Source of the DNA: an uncultured Bacteroidales bacterium
Lineage (GTDB): Bacteria > Bacteroidota > Bacteroidia > Bacteroidales > Muribaculaceae
Length of the DNA stretch: 61,198 nucleotides
Direction: 5' to 3'
Assembly: GCA_902762385.1 (NCBI GenBank)
Contig: CACWNQ010000014.1
Span: forward strand, 1-61,198
This document shows, in pieces, positions 54,388-61,198 of this stretch; within the stretch, counting starts at the first letter, position 1; every line of letters starts with the position of its first letter. Below the pieces are notes generated by a model. The model made no database searches. It was not told where the DNA came from and was given only the letters and a program-made list of their open reading frames with translations. A program made the translations under genes and the position numbers.

Positions 54388-56319
54388 TCACCTCACTGAG
54401 TTGTTATTTAGCAACTTCAAGCTCTTGCTATTGGGCGACACAAGTTTGGCACTTGATGACTTCCGAGTGAAACTGTTGCCCGTTACCTTGAAGTTCTTGC
54501 TGTTGAGACTAGCTTTACTGTCGGCTCCCGCAAAAGCCTCACCACCCGTTATCTCAATGTTGTTGCCCTGCATCTCTACCAACTTGGGGGTAGCCTTGAA
54601 ATCAACAACCTTCTCGCTCTTAATAGTGTTGTTCTTAAGTTTGAGGATGCCATTGCTGCTGTTCTCATAAAGGCACTTGGTGCTCGCTATGTTGCAACCC
54701 ATGGCTTCCAAACTGTTAACACTTTTGGCCACGGTTGTTGATGGCAGAGCAAGTGAGCAATTGGTCATCTCAATCCTTTCAATCGTGTTGAAATAGGTTG
54801 CAATTGTGCCATTACCTGTAACTTTAAGATTTGTAGCTTTGACATTCATCTGTTTGCCGCTCACGTGAGGGAAAAACAAACTGTTTATTTTTGTGCCCGC
54901 AGCAAGGTTTATTGTCACATTTTTTAGTTCATATTGAGGTGTATGATTTGTAGCACCAAAGATGGAAAACACATCGAGTGATGACCATTTTTCGGTGCTG
55001 TTAGTTGCAAGTTTGCAGTCTATATTTACAGTCACATTCTCCATCACAACCTTGCCAGTGCGGTTCCTAATGGTGCCTATAGGTCTGTTCCTTTTGATAT
55101 CGAAAGTGGTGTTGCGCACAGTGAACACATCATCCTTTGCTCCCTCGCTCACGTTGAATATATAGTTGGAACCATCAAGTAGGAAATAATCGTCGTTGAT
55201 ACCAAAGTAGCACCCGTCAATCACGTTGTTATAAGTCATCGACATGAATTCTTCTGTAGTCTGTTGCTTGGGACCTGTGGCACATCGTGTGAAGCGACTG
55301 TTGGTAACGGTTATGTTGTTACTGCAAGTTGAGATGTCGACACCTTGAAGGCAGTATTCGCCCACCATATTGTTGACCTGGCAGTTGCTGGCACAGAATC
55401 CTACAGGCTGATAAATGATATGGTTTGCGGTACAATCAAGACAAGTCACGTTACGCACAATACGCTTACTGTTACGCTGTCCCACCCCCAAGCCGTTTTG
55501 CCGCATTTCAAAGTGGCAACGCTGCACGGTAATATTTTCACTGCGCTTATTATCGTTATCAATCTCAATCCTGATGCCATCATCTGCTACACCCATTGTT
55601 GCTATTCTATCATTCTTGAGAAAGAAGGCATTATTAGAGTTATAATTAACCCCATTGAGGGTGAGTGGCTCCTTAGTATAGATGGGTGGAAAGTCGTGGA
55701 CTCCTTGATAACCCACCCACTTCATGTCGTGGATGCTCACGTCATTACAATTCATTAGCTTGAAGCCCATAATCATGGTTCCACCACTGAGTTCCATATT
55801 GCAAGCATCACTAATGGTTATAGTTTTTACCTGCTCACCACTGTAGAAACTGCCATTGAAGGTCATTTTCACACCCGAACTATTGCTCAAGAATTGCGCC
55901 AACTGCTGCCATGCACGTGTGTTATCGGTACCCTGGTTAATGGTTGTGTTGATGCGCATGCCTTTATAGGTGTAGTTGTAAGGCTTGCTGGTCATGTTAG
56001 GCACGAGCCCCAAATTAGTGGCTTGCAAGCTGGAGTTTACGATTGTGGCGTTGGTGAAGTTGCAGTTCTGAAATGCCACATCGCTACCATTGGGCACAAC
56101 CTTTATGTTGCGCCCAGTTATCGTTGCGTTAACTATCTTACCACCTTTTTGGAATACCAGTGTGCAGCCATCACCCACAGCCAAGGTGCCACCGTTCATG
56201 GTCTTGTTGATAGTGTAAGTACGATTGGCTTGTCGCATGGAGTTGGCATTCTGCGCTGCACAACTCATCAGCGATGTCATCACCATCAGTATCAGTGCTA
56301 TATTTATTATACGTTTCAT
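54388..56319 (-). CDS. Secreted right-handed parallel beta-helix protein
   Basis: 643 residues with a lipoprotein-like signal (LMVMTSLMSC, Cys at about 20). The N-terminal domain (GGTLAVGDGCTLVFQKGGKI) leads into a long beta-helix with Asn-rich turns (CSNNITVTNSRFTRC, MTYNNVIDGCYFGINDD, LKLKNNTIKSEKVV). It resembles pectate-lyase or depolymerase-type helices and the protein encoded at 32868-34517, with which it shares the C-terminal LKLLNNNS-type strands. No catalytic residues can be placed. It is convergent with rpsU and probably surface-exposed. Confidence 0.85.
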   Translation of the reverse strand: MKRIINIALILMVMTSLMSCAAQNANSMRQANRTYTINKTMNGGTLAVGDGCTLVFQKGGKIVNATITGRNIKVVPNGSDVAFQNCNFTNATIVNSSLQATNLGLVPNMTSKPYNYTYKGMRINTTINQGTDNTRAWQQLAQFLSNSSGVKMTFNGSFYSGEQVKTITISDACNMELSGGTMIMGFKLMNCNDVSIHDMKWVGYQGVHDFPPIYTKEPLTLNGVNYNSNNAFFLKNDRIATMGVADDGIRIEIDNDNKRSENITVQRCHFEMRQNGLGVGQRNSKRIVRNVTCLDCTANHIIYQPVGFCASNCQVNNMVGEYCLQGVDISTCSNNITVTNSRFTRCATGPKQQTTEEFMSMTYNNVIDGCYFGINDDYFLLDGSNYIFNVSEGAKDDVFTVRNTTFDIKRNRPIGTIRNRTGKVVMENVTVNIDCKLATNSTEKWSSLDVFSIFGATNHTPQYELKNVTINLAAGTKINSLFFPHVSGKQMNVKATNLKVTGNGTIATYFNTIERIEMTNCSLALPSTTVAKSVNSLEAMGCNIASTKCLYENSSNGILKLKNNTIKSEKVVDFKATPKLVEMQGNNIEITGGEAFAGADSKASLNSKNFKVTGNSFTRKSSSAKLVSPNSKSLKLLNNNSVR

Positions 56320-56345
56320 AATCTTTGGTATTTTCGTTAATCACG

Positions 56346-56353
56346 CAAAGTTA
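56346..56353 (-). promoter_or_regulatory. -7 element (TAACTTTG) for the beta-helix gene at 54388
   Basis: Minus-strand TAACTTTG, 26 bases upstream of the start at 56319. Confidence 0.55.
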
Positions 56354-56407
56354 ACTAATATTTTGATAAAATATGCATGCAAGGGTTTAAAATGAGCAAT
56401 ATAGAGC

Positions 56408-56443
56408 ACCGAGCCACGGCGCTAAAGCGTGCCGTGGCTCGGT
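56408..56443. terminator. Strong hairpin after the alpha-amylase gene
   Basis: ACCGAGCCACGGC (56408-56420) and GCCGTGGCTCGGT (56431-56443) form a perfect 13-bp stem, with a second small hairpin GGTA/TACC beside it. It lies 43 bases after the amylase stop; the minus-strand tail is only moderately T-rich. Confidence 0.65.
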
Positions 56444-56486
56444 ATTTCGTACCCTATAAGGTAAGACTAAAGCTCTTAATCGTGCA

Positions 56487-59426
56487 TTATTCACTACCCA
56501 GCATAATGTTGTAGATGACAGTGATGTCGGTGCTGGTGATGTGTCCATCGCCGTCTTGGTCACCGTTGATAAGAGCGCTAGAGTCACCGTCGAGCAGGTA
56601 GTTATAGAGTGCTGTTACATCAACACTGCTTACATGACCGTCGCCATTAACATCACCAGGAATTGCCTCGACAGGTTCAATCACTCCCAGCAAGCCACTC
56701 TCGGTGTAATAGCCACCATTGACGAATGCGAAGTCGCTAGTCTGTGGTGTGCCATGGTTACTGAAGATGATACCTGTGGGCTCATCTTGACTGCTTGTAG
56801 TCCAGCGATAGATATTCTTGCCACTTGGAGCCACACCCACAACGTCGATGAGAGCTGTGCCAGGCCAAGCGCCTCCAGTGAAGTTGGCACCTCCAGTGTT
56901 CCAAATCCAAGTGTAAGGCTCAAAGTAGTTATTGGCCTCGAAGTAAACAAACTGTGGACCCTCGATCCATGTAGCACACGATGGAATGTCGGCGTCGGTA
57001 AGGTCAACATACTGTGAAGTGACATTGGTGGCAGTCGAAGTGCCGTTATACTCAAAGTAGCTGTCGGTCGACAGACCCTTGATGTCAGGAGTCTGGTTAC
57101 CGTTGCCATCGTTGAAGATAATGTTGATGGGCTTCACGTCATAGGTGTAAGTCCACCACTTCTCACCGTTGATGGTAGTGCTCGATGTCATCTTGCTGCC
57201 AGGCCATGCACCATTGTGCTCGGCACCACCATCCTCCCAAGAGTAGAGATAGGGAGCGCTGGCTGCCTTGCAATAGATGGTCACAGTGTTGCTTGTGCTG
57301 CCGCCACCATCACTTGTGGCCTCAACAACAGTGTAGTTGCGTGTCACAACGCCCTTCACCTGATTGTTGATGAGCAAACCAGCCTTCACGGTAACCTCTT
57401 GGCCCACTGTAGTGAACGAGAGCTCCTTCTTGCCAGTAGCTTGCGAGCTAGATGCTGTGGGCATACTGCCATCGGTGGTGTAGACAATCTTGGCATCGCC
57501 ATAGCTAGCGTTGAGATAAACCTTCTTGTTGGCAGGCAGGTCACCATTAGGCTTGTCGATGCATACAAAAGGATTGTAAAGTTCGGCAAGATAAATGTTA
57601 CTCAAGTCGCGAGCTTCACCATTGCTGAAGGTGTAGAACACGTCGCCCGAAACGCTTGTCACGTCTTGTGTCTTACTCTCATCGCCATTGCCGTTGTTGA
57701 GCAAGAAGTTGATGATGTAGTCAGGACTGGGCTTAGTGAAGGTCTTGTAGAAGAACTCCACACCACCAATGGTGCGCTTCTGAGTCATCTGTGTGCCAGG
57801 CCACTCACCGTTGAGTGGTGTGCCACCGTCGTCCCAAGCATAGAGGTAGGCAGTGTCGGCCTTGACATAGACAGTAATGCTGTTAGGATCGGCATCACCA
57901 ATGATGTAGTTGCGAGTCACAATGCCACTCACCTCGCCATCCATGAGCACACCCACCTTGAGGACAGTGTTCTCGGTGAATGTGAAAGTGGTAGCACTGG
58001 TGATTTGCTGGCTCGATGGAGTGGGATTAGTGCCATCGGTAGTGTAAACCAGAGTGGTGCTAGCCATCGAAGGCTTGATGGTAACAGTTACCGAGTTGGC
58101 ATATACGCCACTAGCCTTATCAATCACGGGATAGCCCACAATCTTGCCAGTCTTTTCGCTGTTCACCCAGTCGATGCCATTGGTGATGTAGAACGAATAG
58201 TTTGTACCATTCTGCACAAGCTGCCAATCAGAGCCTGGATTGCTTGAAGCAGCCGAGCCTAGACGAACCATAGCCTGACCCTTTGAACCAGTGGTGGTGA
58301 AGATGATGCCACCACTCACCTGACTGCTTGCACAGCTGCTCTGGTTGGTGATGCCACAAGAGCGGCGGCCCTTGATCATGTTGGTGATAGCAGTCTTGTA
58401 AAGCTCATAGTGCTTGCTGAAGATACATGGCGTGCCAGGCATAGCGAGGATGAACGCGTTGGCAGCCTCAACGTTAGCACCCAACTTGTTGTGGTCCTCG
58501 TTAGTGTCGTGGTTGTCAACAAAAGTAACGGCATAGCGCTTGTAGTTCTCATCGGCGATAAGACCTGCCATGTCGAGTCGGCTCCAGTTGCCACCACCGA
58601 ATGCGTCGTTGATAGCAAACTTAAGAGCGAAGTCGAAGGTGCCACTCTGGATGGCGCCATTGGTGGTTGTTCCATTAATCCATGCCTTGAGCAAATCGGT
58701 GTTTCCATCGAAATACTCACCCACCGAGAAGATGGGATTAGTTGCTGCGTTGTACTTGCCAGTGTACTGGGGAGCGTAACCCTTGGTCATGTCGAGACGG
58801 AAGCCCACATAACCCAGTTCGTTAAGCAAGTAGTTCTGGTAAGTGATACAGTTTTGCTGCACACGTGCATTGGTGTGGTCAAGGTCGCGGGCACCATCGA
58901 AGCCCTCGCCTGTGTCGTAATTACCACCACCTGGCTGGTCATCGTTCTTGACGACGCCTGTGTAGTTCTCGTTATCCCATGTCACCGAGTAGTCGCCAGC
59001 AGTCTCATCGAGGAAATCGAGGTAGACCGTGTCGCCCGGCGCGATGACGTGGGCTTTGGCATCCTTGTGGTTGAGTACTAAGTCCATAATGATGCCAGTA
59101 CCCATAGCTCCATAAGTCTGGATCATATTTGTCAGTTTGCTCTGTGAACCAAAGATGGTAGTGTGGCGAAGCCAGCAATAGGGCATGTAACCCATTGTCT
59201 CGGCCTTGTTACCACCACGAGTCATTCCCGAGTTGGGCACCCAGATAAGGTCGTAGATAGCGCCCAGCTCCTCGCTACGTGCAGTGAGGTTTTCCCACTT
59301 GGTATAGTCGTAGCTGTCCCAGTAGAACCCTTGCAGCATAATGCCACCATAGTTCGCTGGCCACCCTTGTGCCATAGAGCTAATGGCAACAAGCATTGCT
59401 GCTAATGATAGATAGAATTTTTTCAT
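56487..59426 (-). CDS. Secreted GH13 alpha-amylase with starch-binding and dockerin-like modules
   Basis: 979 residues. Signal peptide about 1-19. The GH13 barrel (about 20-430) has GIIMDLVLNHKDAKA, the catalytic Asp in GFRLDMTKGY (about 210), the catalytic Glu in FSVGEYFDG (about 235) and the third Asp in TFVDNHDTNED (about 305), so the triad looks intact. Then come chitobiase-C-like repeats (LVYTTDGTNPTPSS, KIVYTTDGSMPTASS), alternating with CBM26-like modules (YLYAWDDGGTPLNGEWPG, YLYSWEDGGAEHNGAWPG, and a third around TWIWNTGGANFTGGAWPG). Two dockerin-like repeats end it (GDVNGDGHVSSVDVTALY, GDQDGDGHITSTDITVIY). It hydrolyses extracellular starch. It is monocistronic, not in a Sus operon. 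Confidence 0.95.
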   Translation of the reverse strand: MKKFYLSLAAMLVAISSMAQGWPANYGGIMLQGFYWDSYDYTKWENLTARSEELGAIYDLIWVPNSGMTRGGNKAETMGYMPYCWLRHTTIFGSQSKLTNMIQTYGAMGTGIIMDLVLNHKDAKAHVIAPGDTVYLDFLDETAGDYSVTWDNENYTGVVKNDDQPGGGNYDTGEGFDGARDLDHTNARVQQNCITYQNYLLNELGYVGFRLDMTKGYAPQYTGKYNAATNPIFSVGEYFDGNTDLLKAWINGTTTNGAIQSGTFDFALKFAINDAFGGGNWSRLDMAGLIADENYKRYAVTFVDNHDTNEDHNKLGANVEAANAFILAMPGTPCIFSKHYELYKTAITNMIKGRRSCGITNQSSCASSQVSGGIIFTTTGSKGQAMVRLGSAASSNPGSDWQLVQNGTNYSFYITNGIDWVNSEKTGKIVGYPVIDKASGVYANSVTVTIKPSMASTTLVYTTDGTNPTPSSQQITSATTFTFTENTVLKVGVLMDGEVSGIVTRNYIIGDADPNSITVYVKADTAYLYAWDDGGTPLNGEWPGTQMTQKRTIGGVEFFYKTFTKPSPDYIINFLLNNGNGDESKTQDVTSVSGDVFYTFSNGEARDLSNIYLAELYNPFVCIDKPNGDLPANKKVYLNASYGDAKIVYTTDGSMPTASSSQATGKKELSFTTVGQEVTVKAGLLINNQVKGVVTRNYTVVEATSDGGGSTSNTVTIYCKAASAPYLYSWEDGGAEHNGAWPGSKMTSSTTINGEKWWTYTYDVKPINIIFNDGNGNQTPDIKGLSTDSYFEYNGTSTATNVTSQYVDLTDADIPSCATWIEGPQFVYFEANNYFEPYTWIWNTGGANFTGGAWPGTALIDVVGVAPSGKNIYRWTTSSQDEPTGIIFSNHGTPQTSDFAFVNGGYYTESGLLGVIEPVEAIPGDVNGDGHVSSVDVTALYNYLLDGDSSALINGDQDGDGHITSTDITVIYNIMLGSE

Positions 59427-59470
59427 TGGTGAATATAGTTTAGTTGAGTTTGTATCGGTAATATGGCAAG

Positions 59471-59478
59471 CAAAATTA
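59471..59478 (-). promoter_or_regulatory. -7 element (TAATTTTG) for the alpha-amylase gene
   Basis: Minus-strand TAATTTTG, 44 bases upstream of the start. The -33 box is weak. Confidence 0.5.
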
Positions 59479-59581
59479 CTATATAAAAACGAATCACATC
59501 ATTAAGAAATGTTATATAATCCATCAAAAAAGGTGCAAACGTTTTCACTCTCACGCATTTTACCAACTTTTGTGACACTCG

Positions 59582-59613
59582 CTTGCAAGACTGAAAAAAT
59601 AATGATAATTTTG
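59582..59613 (+). promoter_or_regulatory. Promoter of the retropepsin-Sel1 gene (CTTG-N20-TAATTTTG)
   Basis: CTTG at 59582-59585 and TAATTTTG at 59606-59613, 25 bases before the ATG. Confidence 0.6.
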
Positions 59614-59638
59614 TGCATTCAAAACAAAAATGTGACTC

Positions 59639-60532
59639 ATGACCTTTAATCAATTACTGAAAGTGACTCGTGCCGCAATCGTTGCCGCTCTCATTATGAC
59701 AGTAGCGATGAGCAGCTTTGCCAGCGACTATGTGGTGAAGATGAAGCGCAAGAGTGGCGTGTATGCCATTCCATGCGAGGTGAACGGCGTGAAGCGTGAC
59801 TTCATCTTCGACACCGGAGCCGCTAACACCAGTCTGTCGCAGGAGTTCGTGAACGAACTGCTGAGAAAGAGACGACTGCTGCAGACCGATTTCACTGGTG
59901 CCATACAAACACGCAACGCCAGTGGCGTAATCGACAACAACACTACCATCAACATTCGCCAGCTCAAGGTGGGCAACCGCATGATATATAATGTGAAAGC
60001 AATAATCGCTGTTTCACAAAAAGCTCCGTTGCTGCTGGGCCTCAACGCAATCGACCTGCTGGGTGAGTGGTCGATGAAGAAGGATTTGCTAATACTGCAC
60101 GACTACGACAACCCTATAATTGTGCAGCAAAATACCATTCCCACCAATAGAGTAATTGTAGACGACCCTCCACTGGTAGACTTTGAGCAGCAGGTGTCGG
60201 AGATAACTCCACTGGAACCACAAACGCCTGACGAAGTGACTGGCAACGCCACTCACCCCAGCACCCGACTACTGGCCTACAAAGGTGACGCCGAGGCTCA
60301 ATACAGGATGGGAATCTTCTACCTGAATGGCGACGGTGTGGACAGTAATCCCGAGATTGCTGTGCACTGGCTGCGTCTCTCGGCCATGCAGAACTACCGC
60401 CCGGCACAGCGCCAGCTTGCCGAGTGCTACTCGCTGGGGGTGGGTGTAGACGCCAACGAAGATGCCGCCGAGTATTGGCGACAAATGGCTGAAAGAGAAC
60501 CAGCTGAAACAGATAACACAGAGCAACCTTAA
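59639..60532 (+). CDS. Secreted retropepsin-like aspartic protease with Sel1 repeats
   Basis: 297 residues. Signal peptide about 1-30 (VAALIMTVAMSSFA). The protease domain (about 35-150) has the single DTGAANTSLS active-site loop of retropepsin-like enzymes, then a hydrophobic LLLGLNAIDLLG segment near the domain end, the usual second-half motif. The C-terminal part has two Sel1-type repeats (KGDAEAQYRMGIFYLNGDGV and PAQRQLAECYSLGVGV), helical protein-binding modules. It probably acts in the periplasm or on the cell surface as a dimer. Fusion of the two modules is uncommon as far as I know. Confidence 0.88.
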   Translation: MTFNQLLKVTRAAIVAALIMTVAMSSFASDYVVKMKRKSGVYAIPCEVNGVKRDFIFDTGAANTSLSQEFVNELLRKRRLLQTDFTGAIQTRNASGVIDNNTTINIRQLKVGNRMIYNVKAIIAVSQKAPLLLGLNAIDLLGEWSMKKDLLILHDYDNPIIVQQNTIPTNRVIVDDPPLVDFEQQVSEITPLEPQTPDEVTGNATHPSTRLLAYKGDAEAQYRMGIFYLNGDGVDSNPEIAVHWLRLSAMQNYRPAQRQLAECYSLGVGVDANEDAAEYWRQMAEREPAETDNTEQP

Positions 60533-60610
60533 TGTGAAATGAATCGTAGGGTTTTGTCAGACGATTAAGTACGATAATAAACAAATTAATTCATTAGATG
60601 TGCCATTTTG

Positions 60611-60733
60611 CCACTCCTGGCGGAGTGGAAATTAGAGCGCTGCGCGCTAAAATTATTATGGTGCTTCGCACTAAAAATTTCTGTTATATATTTTAGAGTC
60701 GAAGACTCTCTAATTTTCATGTGCGAGCACATG
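60611..60733. repeat. Mini-hairpin cluster 1 (five hairpins, variable stems)
   Basis: Stem/loop units: CCACTCC-TGGC-GGAGTGG (60611-60628), AGCGC-TGC-GCGCT (60636-60648), GTGC-TTC-GCAC (60661-60671), AGAGTC-GAA-GACTCT (60695-60709) and CATGTGC-GA-GCACATG (60718-60733). Stem sequences differ but the loops are short and most units are followed by CTAA or TAAAA. Confidence 0.8.
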
Positions 60734-60756
60734 GCAAAAGTATGGTACACAGTGGG

Positions 60757-60855
60757 TGGTGGGACAGTTTTGCGTTTTTTTATTGGAAAAATGGACCAGG
60801 AAATGACGGTTTTCTGGTCAAAAACGGAAGTGATGGGACAGTTTTGCGTTTTTTT
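60757..60855. repeat. Two copies of a GGGACAGTTTTGCG-T-tract motif, 74 bases apart
   Basis: GGGACAGTTTTGCG followed by a T-run occurs at 60761 and 60835, both preceded by TGGT or TGAT. Between them an inverted repeat GACCAG (60794-60799) with CTGGTC (60814-60819) could form a stem. Confidence 0.8.
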
Positions 60856-60896
60856 TGTTTTTCTCGGATGATAAAGGGCGATGGCGTTGTTGTGCC

Positions 60897-60999
60897 GCGC
60901 TGCGCGCTAAAGATTGCTGCCCTATGGGCTAAAATTGATAGTATTGGCTTCGCCATGGGGTTAATGTTTGCGCTGATGCGCTAAGATGCCGCTGCGCAT
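60897..60999. repeat. Mini-hairpin cluster 2
   Basis: GCGC-TGC-GCGC (60897-60907), GCCC-TAT-GGGC (60919-60929), TGGC-TTC-GCCA (60945-60955), GCGC-TGAT-GCGC (60970-60981) and ATGC-CGCTGC-GCAT (60986-60999). Three of the five are followed by TAA. Confidence 0.75.
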
Positions 61000-61116
61000 G
61001 GTAGTGCGTAGGATGCTGGTTTTTTGACAAGAGTTACAGGAGGGACAAGAGCGTGGTAGTGCGTTAGATACTTGGTGCGCGCTTTATTCAATGCATAATG
61101 CACAATGCACATTTTG

Positions 61117-61183
61117 CCGGCTTGCACCGGAAATTGAGTCGAGTTTCAATGCCCTTTGGGCACCGCACACCACGCTTCGCGTG
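61117..61183. repeat. Mini-hairpin cluster 3
   Basis: CCGG-CTTGCA-CCGG (61117-61130), TGCCC-TTT-GGGCA (61150-61162) and CACGC-TTC-GCGTG (61171-61183). Confidence 0.7.
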
Positions 61184-61198
61184 ACTTATGCTTTGAAA

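Larger units (their letters stand above)
60533..61198. other. Long non-coding tail region filled with mini-hairpins
   Basis: After the last gene no frame here is protein-like; the two overlapping open frames at 60608-60984 are low-complexity. The region holds about a dozen short hairpins, a duplicated motif and, at about 61090-61110, AATGCAT/AATGCAC-type short repeats. Confidence 0.7.

Noticed and set aside
57216-58247. 343-codon open frame on the plus strand
   Set aside because: It is a shadow of the alpha-amylase gene, produced by its biased codon use.
60608-60984. Two overlapping 87-codon frames at the right end
   Set aside because: They cross hairpins, T-tracts and a duplicated motif and encode low-complexity sequence, so they are not credible genes.
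60611-61183. Hairpin swarm as a CRISPR array
   Set aside because: The units share geometry and not sequence, there is no constant repeat or regular spacer, and no cas gene is present.
1-61198. tRNA or rRNA genes, insertion sequences, integrases
   Set aside because: I looked through the intergenic spacers and found no cloverleaf-like or rRNA-like sequence and no transposase or recombinase gene; a covariance search would settle the RNA part.

Overview
The window looks like chromosomal DNA of a gut-type member of the order Bacteroidales. The family cannot be fixed from the sequence; a Muribaculaceae- or Prevotellaceae-like genome is my guess. Reasons: many starts are preceded by the Bacteroidetes promoter (TTTG or TTG, about 20 bases, then TAnnTTTG); Shine-Dalgarno sequences are almost absent; and characteristic families occur together (DUF4421, DUF4834, Cys-rich TonB-domain protein, the OMP-LptC-CNNM/CBS cluster, CotH proteins with dockerin-like tails, dockerin-tailed secreted amylase). 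I see no rRNA, tRNA, CRISPR array, transposase or integrase.

Layout. 1-8.3 kb: the end of a gene entering from the left, then a leftward block of tamB, a translationally coupled DUF4421 protein and a secreted CotH protein. 8.5-11.8 kb: an AraC-type regulator and three exported or lipoprotein genes of unknown role. 11.8-12.3 kb: an unusual intergenic region with four phased 21-bp repeats and a foldable stretch. 12.3-16.5 kb: housekeeping genes (aroQ, an O-methyltransferase, a Cys-rich TonB-domain protein, an STM3941-like membrane protein, rbfA, a LolC/E-type permease). 16.5-20.1 kb: a two-gene unit of a cytoplasmic trypsin-like protease and a 954-residue AlbA_2/Schlafen plus WYL protein, the best candidate here for an undescribed system. 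20.3-25.5 kb: penicillin-binding protein 1A, nadB and an M28/glutaminyl-cyclase-like lipoprotein.

25.5-41 kb is an exopolysaccharide locus: flippase, Wza-like export lipoprotein, Wzc-like tyrosine kinase, Wzy-like polymerase/ligase, three GT4 glycosyltransferases, a membrane acyltransferase, a radical SAM protein and a second CotH protein, with one secreted beta-helix protein on the opposite strand. Polymer units would be built by the glycosyltransferases, modified by the acyltransferase, flipped, polymerised and exported through Wzc/Wza; the CotH and beta-helix proteins probably act on surface material.

41-53.6 kb is envelope and housekeeping: CNNM/CBS protein, lptC and an outer-membrane protein; an FtsB-like protein; trmD; a phosphoethanolamine-transferase-like enzyme; manC; ruvB; a second flippase; DUF4834-pssA-psd. 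53.8-54.3 kb is rpsU (bS21) with a leader of about 280 bases holding a strong Shine-Dalgarno far from the start codon, several hairpins and an upstream ORF. 54.4-60.5 kb carries a second beta-helix protein, a modular secreted alpha-amylase and a retropepsin-Sel1 protein. The last 0.65 kb is non-coding and packed with mini-hairpins of unrelated stem sequence but similar geometry.
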